Shown in pieces: positions 1 to 10,243 of a DNA stretch of 64,000 nucleotides. The DNA is from Pelagibius sp. CAU 1746. Its GTDB lineage: Bacteria; Pseudomonadota; Alphaproteobacteria; Kiloniellales; Kiloniellaceae. The notes under the pieces are model-generated. The model searched no databases. It was not told the origin of the DNA and saw nothing but the letters and a program-made list of their open reading frames with translations. Each line of letters begins with the position of its first letter. Positions within the stretch are counted from its first letter, which is position 1. Both the position numbers and the translations under genes were made by a program. The stretch is taken from NCBI RefSeq assembly GCF_039839785.1, contig NZ_JBDOQT010000001.1, forward strand, positions 2,852,001 through 2,916,000. Direction: 5' to 3'.

Positions 1-296
1 CCGTCCGGCACCTGCTTGACGATCTTCGCGGCGTAGACCTTGCCGACCTCGCCGAGGGAGACGCCCAGTTTGGCGGCTTCCTTCTCGTAGATCTCGCGGC
101 GCTTGGCGTTGATCTCGACGACCATGTCCTTGAGATTGGAATCGCGCGCCACGGCGAAGCCGTCGTAGCGTTCGCCGATCTTGCCGGCGGCCCTGAGGTC
201 ATCCAGGGACTGCGCCGCGGCGGGGCCGGCCAGCAGCGGAAGCGCCAGCGTGGCCGCCATGAGGAGGGAGAGGAGAGAGAACCAACGACGTGTCAT
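1..296 (-). CDS. ydbL: YdbL-like DUF1318 periplasmic protein (3' end outside window)
   Basis: The minus-strand ATG at 296 opens a frame with a signal peptide ending in AGPAAAQ. A short helical domain follows with the phrases SLDDLRAAGKIGERYDGF and INAKRREIYEKEAAKLGV, which match the DUF1318/YdbL family. The frame is open to base 1, so the C-terminus is missing. It is the third gene after ydbH (697-3831) and ynbE (348-551), the same order as in E. coli, where YdbL assists the YdbH-YnbE envelope bridge. The assignment rests on both sequence and order. Confidence 0.85.
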   Translation of the reverse strand, partial: MTRRWFSLLSLLMAATLALPLLAGPAAAQSLDDLRAAGKIGERYDGFAVARDSNLKDMVVEINAKRREIYEKEAAKLGVSLGEVGKVYAAKIVKQVPD

Positions 297-347
297 GTTC
301 GATCCTTTGGGGACTGTCCGTGGGCGTGTCGGGAAAGAAGCGCCCGA

Positions 348-551
348 CTAGAAGATATCCGGGTTCTGCTGGATATCCTTCTCAGCCTGTTCTTCAATCT
401 TTACGCGGACTTCCGCATCCAATTTCACATTCAGGTTTATCGTGATTGGCTCTTTTGGCGCCTCGACCTGGACCTTCGGGGTGCAGGCGGCGAGGGCGAA
501 GCAGAGGAGAATTCCCCCCAGAGCGGTGTCACGACCGCCAAAGCTGCTCAA
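348..551 (-). CDS. ynbE: YnbE-like outer-membrane lipoprotein
   Basis: This 67-residue protein has a hydrophobic leader ending in a lipobox-like LAAC, so Cys23 is the predicted lipidated residue. The mature part is short and contains the phrase ITINLNVKLDAEV, typical of YnbE. In E. coli YnbE is an outer-membrane lipoprotein that pairs by beta-strand contact with YdbH and completes a lipid-conducting bridge. Here the gene lies between ydbH and ydbL on the same strand. The gap from ydbH is about 145 bp and the gap to ydbL about 50 bp. Confidence 0.85.
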   Translation of the reverse strand: MSSFGGRDTALGGILLCFALAACTPKVQVEAPKEPITINLNVKLDAEVRVKIEEQAEKDIQQNPDIF

Positions 552-696
552 ATCGTCTCTCCCCTTGCTGTCGGAACCCTCTCTGAAAAGGGCCGAAACT
601 GAAAGTTAGCATAGCAGCCAAGCCTTGCCGCTGCCATGTGACCTAACGGGTGATTCGCAAGAAGACTGCCGTTTATCCCCGCCCCGTACAAGACGC

Positions 697-3600
697 TCAA
701 TCGCGCAGTTTCCAGGCCCGCCGTAAAGCATCGTCCGACAGGCTGTAGCCCTGCTGCAGCGCCTCCAGGACGCTGCTCAGGTTGCTTTCCAGGTTGATGT
801 TGAACTGGAAGGGCTGGCCGTCCAGCACCGCCGGATTCTGCCCCAGGGTCGAGAGGCGCACCGTGGCGTCGTTGGCGGCGGTCTTGGAGAGGGTCACTGA
901 GAGGTTCTCGTAGTGAAAGTCCTCCAGCGCCTGGATCGCCAAGGCGACGGTCTCGCCACCGCCGGAGAGCGCCGAGCGCAACGTCTCGAAGCGGATCGAC
1001 AGGCGGCCCGGTTCCTGGGCCTCGAAGCGGCCGTCCTCGACGATGATGTCCTCACCGGTGAAGACGATGGGGACGCTGCCCTTCAGGGTGCCGCTGCCAG
1101 ATAAACCGTCGACCTCGATGAGGCGGAAGAAAGTCGCCAGATCCAAGGCGTCCGTGCCCAGCACGATGCGGTTCCGCGCGGCCGCCGGATCGAGCACCGC
1201 GGGCGCGATGCTCCAGCGCGCGCCTCCCAGGTCGAAGCCGCCTTCGGCGATGCGCAGGCGTGGCGGGGATTCGACGGAGAAGGTGACCTCGATTGCTTCG
1301 ACCGGCACTCCGGCTTCCAGCCGGCTGAGGGTCAGGCGCTGGCCCGGCGCGGCGGTCGGAGGCAGCAGGCTGTCAAGCGTCAGGGAGAGGTCGAGACCGT
1401 CCACCTCCGCCGGTCCGCTGAAGGAGAGTCCGCTCACGGTGATCCGGGCCTGCTCGGCAGCCGCATCCCGCGGCCAGACCAGGCTCGCTTTGGCGGAAAG
1501 ACTGCCGTCGACTTCCTCAAGCGCGGCCAGCAACGGCGAGACCCGTGCGGGCTGCAGGCCCTCCGGTGTGAAGACGATCAGCTTGCTGGCGGCTTCCATT
1601 CGGGCTTTGCCATCGTCGCTGTAGCGCCCGCTGACGTCCGCCAGTGGCGTCGCATCTTCGGCCAGCGCCAGTTCCGCGGTCAGATCGTAGCCCTTGCCCT
1701 TGCGCGCGAAACGACCGTCGATCCGCAGCGGCGCGGTAAGGGCCTCGTGCTCCGCCATACTGAGAGACCCGCTGCCGAAACTGCCCTGAACCGGTCGCAG
1801 CCCCCGGTCCAAGGACGTTTCGACGGCGAGATTTTCGGCACGGACGCCACGGTCCGGCAACGTCAGGCTGGTGAGTGAGGCTTTTGCCCAGGCCTCGAAG
1901 GCCGCGCCGCCGTTTTCCCGCCCGCCGTGGTCCCGTCCGCCGGCCTGCAGGGAGAAGGGACCGGCGACCAGCGGGATGGGCTCTGCCGCCGTCAGAAGGC
2001 TGAGGCCGTTGCTTTTCGCGTTTTCAGCCGAGAAGCGATAGCTGTAGCCGGCGGCCTTGGGCTCGACGTGGAACTGAAGGTCGGTGAGGCTGAGCGCCAG
2101 GGGGGCGCCGAGGCGCAGCGGCAGTTCGCCGCCCAACTGGTCCATCGCCACGCGGCCCTTGCGTTTCAGGTTCAGGTCGAGTCCCTGCGGGCCGTAGTCG
2201 ATGTCGAGAGGCAGAGCGAGGGAGAGGTTCTCTATCACGCGGCCGGCCCGGGTGTAGCGCCCCAGGGAAGCCTCTGTTTCCACCGTGCCGGTGAAGCTTG
2301 TCGCTTGCAGATTGGCATCCAAAATCGCGTCGCCCTGGGTGGCGGCGGCGATCTGCAGTCCCTGGTCGCTGCTGCCCTGCGCCGCCACGGCGACCTTCAC
2401 CGCGCGCGGCGGCCAGGGCGGGGAAGCGGCGAGGGCGAAGGGCAGGTCGCCGCCGGCCTTGAGGGTCAAGGTCAGACCGGAGGTAATCAGGGGCAGCAGT
2501 TCCTCCGGCGCGCCGAGGCGGCGCAGGTTCGCGAGCGCCGGGCGCTCGACACGCACCGCGGCGTCCTGGCTGAGCGTCAAGTTCAGGGTGCGGCCGCTGC
2601 TCTCGGCGATCAGCGGCAGGTGCGCGGAGATACCCTCGGTGCCGTCGGCAAGATCGACATCGGCCAGGATGGCGTCGCCCTTCAGGGACAGCTCGGCCTG
2701 GGAGAGCTGCGCCAACAGGGCCTCCAGGGTCCGCGGCAGGGTGGCCTCGGCCGGCAGGGTGCTGCTGCCCTCGGCCTGCAGGACCAGGGAGCCGGCGGTA
2801 ACCTGCGGGCCGGGCAGGGTGACCAGGCGCGCCAGGCCGCCGGCGCTGAGCACCTCGCCTTGCAGCGTCAGCCGCGCTTGCCGCTTGGCCGCGCCGGCGG
2901 GCGGCGCGCTGGCAGTGGCCGTCAGTTCCAGGTGTTCACCGTCGCCTTCCAGGCTGAGTCGCACCTCGCTCAGTAGCGGATTGCCGACGATGCGCAACTG
3001 CCCGGTGGAGAGTTCGAGCGGGGCGCCGTCGCGCGGCAGGTAGCGCAGGCCGTTGAGGTCCAGATCGGCGCCGGCATGGGGATCGTCGCCGCCCAGGCCT
3101 TCCACCGAGAGCCGGCCGCTGAAACCGCCGACCGTCAGACCCTCCCAGTTCAGCCGGCCTTCGCTGAGGCCGGCGGTGACCTGCAGGATGCCTGCCGGGT
3201 CGCGGTGCCCTTCCAGCCTGGCGTGGAAACGCCCGAGAGGGCTGTCGAGGTTCAGCGTGCAGCTGGCCAGCAGGCCGCCGTCATCGGTGGGCTCCACGAC
3301 GCCGGTGAGGTCGGCGGTCATGGCACCCGAGGGCGTGGCGAAGTCGATCTGCGCGTCTGTGAGCGTGACGACGGGCAGCGCCCGGGGGGCGGGCGGCGTC
3401 GCTGTGGCGGGTCCGGTATCGCCGGCGGCTTCGCCGTCGCCGCCGGTGAAGCGTTCCAGCAGCGGTTGCAGACTGCCAAGCAAAGGAGATTCGCCGGTCA
3501 CATCGAGGCTCAGGCGCAGCCCTGTGATCTCGGCCTGCGTTACCTCCGGAGAGAGCCCCGGCCAGGAGAGGGTGACGGCAAGTTCCTGAGCCGCGGCCTC

Positions 3601-3831
3601 GCGGTTGTCGCCCAAGGCGATATCCTGGAGCGTCAATGTGCTGGGTGTCAGCGTGGCGACACGCAGCCCCTGGACAGTGACGCCTTGGCCCTCGAGATAG
3701 GACACGGCGGCCCGCGTCGCGAGGGGCTCGCGCAGCAGGACGGCCACGGCGAGGGCGGTCAGCAGCAGCAGGCCGCTGATGGCGAGGGTACGGCGAAGGC
3801 CGCGCCGTCGTGGGGCATCACCTTGAGACAT
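697..3831 (-). CDS. ydbH: YdbH-family AsmA-like intermembrane lipid transport protein
   Basis: The protein has 1044 residues. It starts with a basic stretch and one N-terminal membrane anchor at about residues 15-33, followed by a very long periplasmic region of repetitive beta-strand sequence rich in alternating Leu, Thr, Asp and Gly. Near the C-terminus the phrases LSGSGTLKGSVPIVF and LSIRFETLR are typical of the YdbH dicarboxylate-transport/AsmA-like domain. YdbH with TamB and YhdP moves phospholipids to the outer membrane in E. coli. The ATG at 3831 places the anchor correctly. It is the first gene of the ydbH-ynbE-ydbL operon. Confidence 0.85.
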   Translation of the reverse strand: MSQGDAPRRRGLRRTLAISGLLLLTALAVAVLLREPLATRAAVSYLEGQGVTVQGLRVATLTPSTLTLQDIALGDNREAAAQELAVTLSWPGLSPEVTQAEITGLRLSLDVTGESPLLGSLQPLLERFTGGDGEAAGDTGPATATPPAPRALPVVTLTDAQIDFATPSGAMTADLTGVVEPTDDGGLLASCTLNLDSPLGRFHARLEGHRDPAGILQVTAGLSEGRLNWEGLTVGGFSGRLSVEGLGGDDPHAGADLDLNGLRYLPRDGAPLELSTGQLRIVGNPLLSEVRLSLEGDGEHLELTATASAPPAGAAKRQARLTLQGEVLSAGGLARLVTLPGPQVTAGSLVLQAEGSSTLPAEATLPRTLEALLAQLSQAELSLKGDAILADVDLADGTEGISAHLPLIAESSGRTLNLTLSQDAAVRVERPALANLRRLGAPEELLPLITSGLTLTLKAGGDLPFALAASPPWPPRAVKVAVAAQGSSDQGLQIAAATQGDAILDANLQATSFTGTVETEASLGRYTRAGRVIENLSLALPLDIDYGPQGLDLNLKRKGRVAMDQLGGELPLRLGAPLALSLTDLQFHVEPKAAGYSYRFSAENAKSNGLSLLTAAEPIPLVAGPFSLQAGGRDHGGRENGGAAFEAWAKASLTSLTLPDRGVRAENLAVETSLDRGLRPVQGSFGSGSLSMAEHEALTAPLRIDGRFARKGKGYDLTAELALAEDATPLADVSGRYSDDGKARMEAASKLIVFTPEGLQPARVSPLLAALEEVDGSLSAKASLVWPRDAAAEQARITVSGLSFSGPAEVDGLDLSLTLDSLLPPTAAPGQRLTLSRLEAGVPVEAIEVTFSVESPPRLRIAEGGFDLGGARWSIAPAVLDPAAARNRIVLGTDALDLATFFRLIEVDGLSGSGTLKGSVPIVFTGEDIIVEDGRFEAQEPGRLSIRFETLRSALSGGGETVALAIQALEDFHYENLSVTLSKTAANDATVRLSTLGQNPAVLDGQPFQFNINLESNLSSVLEALQQGYSLSDDALRRAWKLRD

Positions 3832-3870
3832 AAGGGAAAGCTAGCGCAGGCCGGGCGGGAAGGCGATTCC

Positions 3871-3907
3871 GCAAAAGAAATGGGGCCGGCCCGTTGCGGC
3901 CGGCCCC
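3871..3907 (-). terminator. Rho-independent terminator of the cox operon
   Basis: A perfect 10-bp GC-only inverted repeat, 3882-3891 with 3898-3907 and a 6-nt loop, is followed on the minus strand by a T-rich tract (ATTTCTTTTG). It lies 39 bp after the coxM stop and before the ydbH start at 3831, so it separates the two operons. Confidence 0.85.
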
Positions 3908-3945
3908 AGTGAACTTTCTCTTTCTCAGCGGTTTGCGGAGGGCGG

Positions 3946-4740
3946 TCAGCCCGCCGCGGCGACCGCTCGTTTCAGCATCACGCCCACCAGATTGGCGCGA
4001 TACTCCGCCGAGGCATGGAGATCGCTGTTGAGTCCCTCGGAGGACACGCTGACGTTCGCCACCGCGTCGGGTGAAAACCCACCGCCCAGCGCCGCCTCGG
4101 CGTCGCTGAGGCGGAAAACGCAGGGGCCCGCCCCGGTCACGGCCACACGCAGGCCGGCCGGTCCAGAGCTGACCATGACGCCGACGATGGCGTAGCGCGA
4201 GGCCGGGTTGGCGAACTTCGCGTAGGCCGCCTTCTCGGGGACCGGAAAGGCAACGGCGGTGATGATCTCGTCCTCCGCCAGGGCGGTCTCGAACAAGCCG
4301 GTGAAGAACTCATCGGCCGGGATTTGCCGCTTGGTGGTGTGCACCGTGGCGCCGAGACCGACCAGACCGGCCGGATAGTCCGCCGCCGGATCGTTGTTGG
4401 CGATGGAACCGCCGATGGTCCCGCGGTTGCGCACCTGGGGGTCGCCGATGCCGTCGGCCAGGGCGGCGAGGGCCGGAATCTTGGCCTTCACCGTGGCGTT
4501 GCCGGCCACTGCCGCGTGGGTGGTCATGGCGCCGATGACGATGTTGCCGCCTTCCTCCTTGATCCCCTTGAGCCCGGCGATCGCGCCCAGATCCACGATG
4601 TCCGACGGGCTGGCGAGGCGCTGCTTCATGGTCGGGATCAGCGTCTGCCCTCCGGCCATGATTTTTCCGTCGCTGGCCGCGCCCAGCGCCGAAACGGCGT
4701 CGTCCACGGAAGCGGGGCGATGATGATTGAAGTCGTACAT
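3946..4740 (-). CDS. coxM: Molybdenum hydroxylase FAD-binding subunit (CoxM/CutM type)
   Basis: A 264-residue FAD-binding subunit of the xanthine dehydrogenase/CO dehydrogenase family, which passes electrons from the Fe-S subunit to the acceptor. The two FAD motifs are visible: [14 protein letters not shown] at about residue 30 and [17 protein letters not shown] at about residue 107. The start [15 protein letters not shown] is typical. The gene follows coxL after 15 bp on the same strand. The substrate cannot be told from this subunit. The length is slightly below the usual 265-290 residues, with no sign of truncation. Confidence 0.93.
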   Translation of the reverse strand: MYDFNHHRPASVDDAVSALGAASDGKIMAGGQTLIPTMKQRLASPSDIVDLGAIAGLKGIKEEGGNIVIGAMTTHAAVAGNATVKAKIPALAALADGIGDPQVRNRGTIGGSIANNDPAADYPAGLVGLGATVHTTKRQIPADEFFTGLFETALAEDEIITAVAFPVPEKAAYAKFANPASRYAIVGVMVSSGPAGLRVAVTGAGPCVFRLSDAEAALGGGFSPDAVANVSVSSEGLNSDLHASAEYRANLVGVMLKRAVAAAG

Positions 4741-4755
4741 TTTCTCGTTCTCCCC

Positions 4756-7122
4756 TTATTCCGCGGCCTGGGCATGCTGGTTGGCGAGCCGCCAGACCTT
4801 TTCCGGGGTCGCCGGCATGTCCATGGACAGAATGCCCAGTGCGTTGGTGATGGCGTTGATGGTCGCCGCCGGCGCCGCGATGGCGCCCGCTTCACCGCAG
4901 CCCTTCACGCCCAGCGGGTTGTGGGTGCAGGCGGTGCGGGTCATGCCGACCCGGAACGACGGCAGGTCGTCGGCCCGGGGCATGCAGTAGTCCATGTAGG
5001 AGCCGGTCAGGAGCTGGCCGCTGTCGCCGTCGTAAACCGCGTTTTCCAGCAGCGCCTGGCCGATGCCCTGGGCAATGCCCCCGTGGACCTGGCCTTCGAC
5101 CACCATGGGATTGATGACGTTGCCGAAGTCGTCCACCGCAACCCAGTCGACGATCTCCGTAACGCCGGTCGTGGGGTCGATCTCCACCTCGGCGATGTGG
5201 ACGCCGGAGGGATAGGTGAAGTTCAGCGGATCGTAGAAGGCGGTCTCGTCAAGACCGGGCTCCAGATCCTCCGGGTAGTTGTGCGGCACATAGGCGGTGA
5301 AGGCGATCTCCGCGATCGACTTTTCCTTGTCGGTGCCCTTCACGCGGAAGGTGCCCTTGTCGAACTCCACGTCGTCGACCGAGGCCTCCATCAGGTGGGC
5401 CGCGATCTTCTTCGACTTCTCGATGATCTTGTCGCAGGCCTTGGCGATGGCCGAGCCGCCGACGGCCAGCGAGCGCGAGCCGTAGGTGCCCATGCCCATG
5501 GGGATGGAGCCGGTGTCGCCGTGGATCACCTCGACGTTCTCGACCGGCAGGCCGAGGGTGTCGGCCACCAGTTGCGAGAAGGTGGTCTCGTGGCCCTGGC
5601 CGTGGCTGTGGGCGCCGGTGAAGACCGACACCGTGCCGGTGGCGTTGAAGCGCACTTGCGCCGATTCCCACAGGCCGACGCCGGCGCCCAGCGAGCCGAC
5701 CACCGCCGAGGGGGCGATGCCGCAGGCCTCGATGTAGGCCGAGAAGCCGATGCCGCGCAGCTTGCCCTTGGCCTCGGAGGCCGCCTTGCGGGCCGGGAAG
5801 CCGTCGTAATCGATCATCTCCAGGGCCTTGGTCATGGAGGCGTCGTAGTCGCCGATGTCGTACTGCAGGGCCACCGGAGTCTGATAGGGGAACTGATCCG
5901 GCTTGATGAAGTTGCGCCGGCGGATTTCCGCCGGGTCGAGGTTCATCTCACGGGCCGCCACTTCGACCAGCCGCTCCACCACGTAGGTCGCCTCCGGCCG
6001 CCCGGCGCCGCGATAGGCATCGACCGGCGCGGTGTTGGTGAAGGCCGACTTCACGTTCACGTAGATCACCGGCGTGGTGTACTGGCCGGCCAGCAGGGTG
6101 GCGTAGAGATAGGTAGGAATGGAGGTGGCGAAGCTGGAGAGGTAGGCCCCCATGTTCGCGGTGGTCTCGACCTTCATGCCCAGGAACTTGCCGTTTTCGT
6201 CCATGGCGAGCTGGGCATGGGTAATATGGTCGCGGCCGTGGGCGTCGGAGGTGAAGGCCTCCGAGCGGTCGCCCGTCCACTTCACCGGCGCCCTGACCTT
6301 CTTGGCCGCCCAGGTGCAGACGGTCTCCTCCGCATAGCAGAAGATTTTGGAGCCGAAGCCGCCACCGACATCCGGGGCGATGACCCGCAGCTTGTTCTCG
6401 GACAGGCCGAGCACGAAGGCGCAGAGGATGAGCTTCAGCAGATGCGGGTTCTGGCTGGTCGAATACAGGGTGTAGCTGTCGGTGCCGCCGTCATACTCGC
6501 CGATGGCCGCGCGCGGTTCCATGGCGTTGGGGATCAGGCGGTTGTTCACCAGGTCGACCTTGGTGATGTGCGCGGCCTTGGCGAAGGCGGCGTCGGCCTC
6601 GGCTTCGTCGCCCAGGACCCAATCGTAGCAGAGGTTGCCCGGCGCTTCGTCATGAACCTGCGGCGCACCGGAATCCAGTGCGGTTCTTAGGCCGGCGGCG
6701 GCGGGCAATTCCTCGTAGTCGACCTCGACCAACTCGCCGGCTTCCTTGGCCTGGGCGTAGGTTTCGGCGATGACCACGGCGACGTGGTCGCCGACGTAGC
6801 GCGTCTTGTCGCGGGCCAGCGGGAAATGCGGCGGCGCCTTGTGCGGTTCGCCGTGACGGTCGGTCACGACCCAGCCGCAGGGCAAGGAGCCGACATTGTC
6901 GGCGGCCATGTCGGCGCCGGTGAAGACGGCGCGCACGCCGGGGCTCTTCGCTGCCTCGGAGGTGTTGACGCCCTTGATCTTGGCGTGGGCGTGCGGCGAG
7001 CGCACGAAGTAGGCGTAGAGCTGGCCCGGACGGTTGATGTCGTCGGTGTAGCGGCCCTGGCCGGTGAGGAAACGGAAGTCTTCCTTGCGCTTGAGGCTGG
7101 CGCCAATTCCGGTGTCTGACAT
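4756..7122 (-). CDS. Molybdenum hydroxylase large subunit, form II (CoxL-like)
   Basis: A 788-residue molybdopterin-cytosine-dinucleotide subunit of the xanthine dehydrogenase family. GGGFGSK (residues 253-259) binds the cofactor, and GVKGCGEAG near the C-terminus carries the conserved catalytic Glu. The active-site loop at 369-375 is AYRGAGR. Proven aerobic CO dehydrogenases of form I have AYxCSFR instead, so this is a form II enzyme whose substrate is unknown and may be an aldehyde, a purine or another heterocycle. It lies 4 bp after coxS and 15 bp before coxM. No CoxD/CoxE/CoxF maturation genes are next to it. Confidence 0.92.
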   Translation of the reverse strand: MSDTGIGASLKRKEDFRFLTGQGRYTDDINRPGQLYAYFVRSPHAHAKIKGVNTSEAAKSPGVRAVFTGADMAADNVGSLPCGWVVTDRHGEPHKAPPHFPLARDKTRYVGDHVAVVIAETYAQAKEAGELVEVDYEELPAAAGLRTALDSGAPQVHDEAPGNLCYDWVLGDEAEADAAFAKAAHITKVDLVNNRLIPNAMEPRAAIGEYDGGTDSYTLYSTSQNPHLLKLILCAFVLGLSENKLRVIAPDVGGGFGSKIFCYAEETVCTWAAKKVRAPVKWTGDRSEAFTSDAHGRDHITHAQLAMDENGKFLGMKVETTANMGAYLSSFATSIPTYLYATLLAGQYTTPVIYVNVKSAFTNTAPVDAYRGAGRPEATYVVERLVEVAAREMNLDPAEIRRRNFIKPDQFPYQTPVALQYDIGDYDASMTKALEMIDYDGFPARKAASEAKGKLRGIGFSAYIEACGIAPSAVVGSLGAGVGLWESAQVRFNATGTVSVFTGAHSHGQGHETTFSQLVADTLGLPVENVEVIHGDTGSIPMGMGTYGSRSLAVGGSAIAKACDKIIEKSKKIAAHLMEASVDDVEFDKGTFRVKGTDKEKSIAEIAFTAYVPHNYPEDLEPGLDETAFYDPLNFTYPSGVHIAEVEIDPTTGVTEIVDWVAVDDFGNVINPMVVEGQVHGGIAQGIGQALLENAVYDGDSGQLLTGSYMDYCMPRADDLPSFRVGMTRTACTHNPLGVKGCGEAGAIAAPAATINAITNALGILSMDMPATPEKVWRLANQHAQAAE

Positions 7123-7126
7123 GATC

Positions 7127-7594
<468 letters not shown>

Positions 7595-7788
7595 GGAGTA
7601 TCTCCCTTCCTTGACCTCCGAACGAAATGTCCGGTTCTTCTTGTTATTTCTGGCCGCGCGGCATCCGGGGGGCGCCAAGCGGTATGAATTCCTCGAACCG
7701 TGAAGTCTGTTGCCGCAAGCGAGTCACGTCAAGGGGCGCGGCCCGCAGGCCTCGTGAATTTTTCATCACAAAAAAAGTGCGGGTCCAC

Positions 7789-8412
7789 TCAAAGAGCGAA
7801 GACGGCGATCAGGATCAGCACTGCGACCAGGAGGCCGGTGACCCAGACCCCCAGCGAGGCGCCGGCCCCCACATCGGCGTCCGATGGCTCCGGTGCGGCT
7901 GCGGCAGGCTGCGGGGCAGCCGCAGGGGGCGCTGGGGTTTCCGCAGCCGCGGCGGGCGGGGTTTCGGCCGCGGGCGCGCCGACGTTCTGCGCGAAGCGTG
8001 AGAAGAAATCGTCAGCCATTTTCTTGGCGGTGCCGTCGATCAGGCGTGAGCCGATCTGCGCCAGTTTGCCGCCCACCTGGGCTTGGACGTCGTAGTTCAG
8101 CAGGGTCGCGGCGCCGTCCTCCTCCAGGCTCACCTTGGCGCCGCCCTTGGCGAAGCCGGCGGCGCCGCCCTTGCCCTCGCCGGAGATGGTGTAGCCCTTG
8201 GGCGGGTCCAGGTCGCTCAAGGTGACATGGCCGGCGAAGCGGGCCGAAACCGGGCCAACCTTGGCGCGCACCTTGGCCGTGAAGGAGGTGTCGGAGGTCT
8301 TTTCGATCTCTTCGATCCCGGGGATGCAGAGACGCAGGACCTCGACGTCGTTCAGAGCTTCCCACACGGTCTCGCGCGGGGCCTCGATGCGGTATTGGCC
8401 GGTCATCTGCAT
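7789..8412 (-). CDS. coxG: CoxG-like SRPBCC protein with C-terminal membrane anchor
   Basis: Starting at the ATG at 8412 gives MQMTGQYRIEAPRETVWEAL, a standard CoxG start; the frame upstream to 8520 has no family similarity. Residues 1-150 form an SRPBCC/START-like domain (phrases IPGIEEIEK and GKLAQIGSRLIDGTAKKMA). A roughly 35-residue Ala/Pro-rich linker and a C-terminal hydrophobic helix follow. CoxG tethers CO dehydrogenase-type enzymes to the cytoplasmic membrane, and the tail anchor fits that role. It is the first gene of the coxG-S-L-M set. Confidence 0.9.
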   Translation of the reverse strand: MQMTGQYRIEAPRETVWEALNDVEVLRLCIPGIEEIEKTSDTSFTAKVRAKVGPVSARFAGHVTLSDLDPPKGYTISGEGKGGAAGFAKGGAKVSLEEDGAATLLNYDVQAQVGGKLAQIGSRLIDGTAKKMADDFFSRFAQNVGAPAAETPPAAAAETPAPPAAAPQPAAAAPEPSDADVGAGASLGVWVTGLLVAVLILIAVFAL

Positions 8413-8537
8413 GATTTCGTGCTTACCCTTTTCCCTGTGGCGCCCCCCAGCGGGGGCGGCTCCCTTCGCCAGTTCTGAACGGTGTGAAGAGGCCTCGGCC
8501 TCTCGCTTCGCCCATTTCACTCAGAATTGACGTTCCG

Positions 8538-8590
8538 CGCCCGCGGATCAAGCCCCCCTTGGTCCAAATGGGGGTTGACGGACGCGGGCG
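8538..8590 (-). promoter_or_regulatory. Two-tier hairpin between amidase and coxG
   Basis: An outer perfect 8-bp inverted repeat (8538-8545 with 8583-8590) encloses an inner run of five C (8553-8557) that can pair with five G (8570-8574). It lies after the amidase stop and 126 bp before the coxG start on the same strand. No clear U tract follows, so it may be a terminator without a tail or a leader structure. Confidence 0.4.
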
Positions 8591-8650
8591 GAGGCCCGCT
8601 TCGGGAGCTTGGACAGGGTTGACGCGGAGATAGCGGTGATGGCCGGCATC

Positions 8651-9979
8651 TTACCCGGTTTTCAGAAGGTCCTCGACGGCCGTTGCCAGCGCCAGCAGAT
8701 CCCGGTCCTGCCCGTGCCGCATCGAAATCTGCAGACCGCTCGGCAGGTTCGAACCGCCGCCGCCGAGCGGCAGGGAGACCGCGCAGAGGTCGTAATAGTT
8801 GGCGGCCCGGGTCAGGCGGGACATGGGGATCGTGGATTCGTCAACCTGCTCGAGCGGGATGGGGAGCTTCGGCGTCGTCGGCAGGATCAGCGCGGAAAAC
8901 CCAGAAAAGACGTCCTGGAACGCTTCGATGTCCCGGCGCCGCTGCTCGACCATGGCCGTGTAGTCCTGCTCGCTGATCTGGGCACCGGCCAGGACGCGCC
9001 GCCGAACGCAGGGATCGAGCGGCAGCGAGTCGTCGTCGACCCAGGGGTACAGATAGGCATAAGCCTCGTACGCCATGATACCGCCGTTGCGCGCCTGGAC
9101 CTCCAGGGGTGCCAGGGGGAGGCGGAGCGGCGTCAGCCGGCAGCCGGCGTCCCGCAGCCGTTGAATCGCGGCGCGATGCCGCTCGCGCACCACGTCGTCC
9201 AGCGGTTCTGCCTGCTCGTCGTCGAGAACGGCGAGCTTCAATCCGTCCAGCGAAGCTTTGGGCAGCGGCCTGTCGGCGCCGGTCAGTCCATCGAGCGCCA
9301 GTCCGGCATCCGCGACGTTGTGGGTGAGGGGGCCGATAGTGTCGAAGGTGGGGCTGAGCGGGGCGACGCCGGCCGTGGAGACGAGACCGCTCGAGGTCTT
9401 CAGGCCGACCAGCCCGCAGAGCGAGGCTGGAATACGCACGGAACCGCCGGTATCGCTGCCGATGGCAAAGGGAACCATGCCCGCGGCCACCGCCACGGCG
9501 GAGCCGCTGCTGGAGCCGCCCGCGACCCGGTCTTGCCGGCGGTCGCAGGGATTGACGGGGGACCCGAGGGCATAGTTCGTGCCCCAACTCCCGAAGGCGA
9601 ATTCGACCATCTGGGTCTTGCCGAGAACGAGGGCGCCGGCCGCCCGCAAGCGGGCGACGAACGCGGCATCGGCCTTGGCCGCGCCGGTGGCGTAGGCCTT
9701 GGAGCCGAAACCCGTGGGATCGCCGGCTACATCGGCCAGATCCTTCACGGCCACCGGGATGCCGTGCAGCGGCCCCCGGTTGCGCCCGGCCCGCAGTTCC
9801 CCGTCCAGGTCCCGCGCGGCGCTCAGAGCCTGCTCGGCGAAGACCGAGACAAAGGCATTGAGCGCGCCGTCGTCCCTCTCGATGGCTTGGAGGCACGAGT
9901 CCACGATCTCGGAGACCGAGACATGGCCCTCTTGCAGAAGGTGGCGGAGTTGGCCTATCGAAAGCGCTGAAAGTTGCAT
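8651..9979 (-). CDS. Amidase signature family hydrolase
   Basis: A 442-residue amidase (GatA/AtzF-like fold). The Ser-cisSer-Lys triad is visible as Lys79 in PVAVKD, Ser156 in GGSSSGS and Ser180 in SDTGGSVRIP. Such enzymes hydrolyse amides to acid plus ammonia. A GatA role in glutamyl-tRNA amidation is unlikely because no gatB or gatC is nearby. It diverges from a branched-chain/amide-type ABC importer starting at 10244, so the transported solute may be its substrate or precursor; that link is inference. The ATG at 9979 gives a normal family N-terminus. Confidence 0.9.
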   Translation of the reverse strand: MQLSALSIGQLRHLLQEGHVSVSEIVDSCLQAIERDDGALNAFVSVFAEQALSAARDLDGELRAGRNRGPLHGIPVAVKDLADVAGDPTGFGSKAYATGAAKADAAFVARLRAAGALVLGKTQMVEFAFGSWGTNYALGSPVNPCDRRQDRVAGGSSSGSAVAVAAGMVPFAIGSDTGGSVRIPASLCGLVGLKTSSGLVSTAGVAPLSPTFDTIGPLTHNVADAGLALDGLTGADRPLPKASLDGLKLAVLDDEQAEPLDDVVRERHRAAIQRLRDAGCRLTPLRLPLAPLEVQARNGGIMAYEAYAYLYPWVDDDSLPLDPCVRRRVLAGAQISEQDYTAMVEQRRRDIEAFQDVFSGFSALILPTTPKLPIPLEQVDESTIPMSRLTRAANYYDLCAVSLPLGGGGSNLPSGLQISMRHGQDRDLLALATAVEDLLKTG

Positions 9980-10100
9980 GTCCTGGGATCGCTGTTGTAC
10001 GTCGGCGGGTCGGGAAGGCCGGCAGGCTGCGGGCCATTCCTTATAGCGGGGGCAAGCGTGGGGTGAGGCTCGCCTTCCTCCGCACGCCTTGAGCGAACTG

Positions 10101-10128
10101 GAAAATAAAAGGGGTCAAGTCGCGTCAG
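10101..10128 (+). promoter_or_regulatory. 28-nt candidate operator, copy 1 (amidase/livH)
   Basis: A 28-nt segment made of an A-rich block followed by GGGGTCAAGTCGCGTCAG. It matches 15132-15159 at 23 of 28 positions by my hand alignment. It lies in the divergent region between the amidase start (9979) and livH (10244). The core holds two GTCA units in direct repeat 10 bp apart, about one helical turn. It may be bound by the regulator encoded at 15176. Confidence 0.5.
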
Positions 10129-10243
10129 GTTGTTGGGACCCGCCGTCTTGTCAGAACCAACAGCCTCCGGAAAATCAGCCTCCATTCTTCAGGGGCGGCG
10201 AACCCGCGCATTTGCGCGCGTCCGAAGCGGTCAAAGGTAGAAA

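Noticed and set aside
4324-6690. A 788-codon open frame on the plus strand
   Set aside because: It is the exact antisense shadow of the molybdenum hydroxylase genes, is rich in Gly/Arg/His/Val and has no family features.
4756-7122. Aerobic CO dehydrogenase (form I)
   Set aside because: The active-site loop is AYRGAGR, not AYxCSFR, so CO oxidation cannot be claimed.
9955-10185. Possible 76-residue gene on the minus strand before the amidase
   Set aside because: It overlaps the amidase start, has no recognisable domain and covers the candidate operator region.
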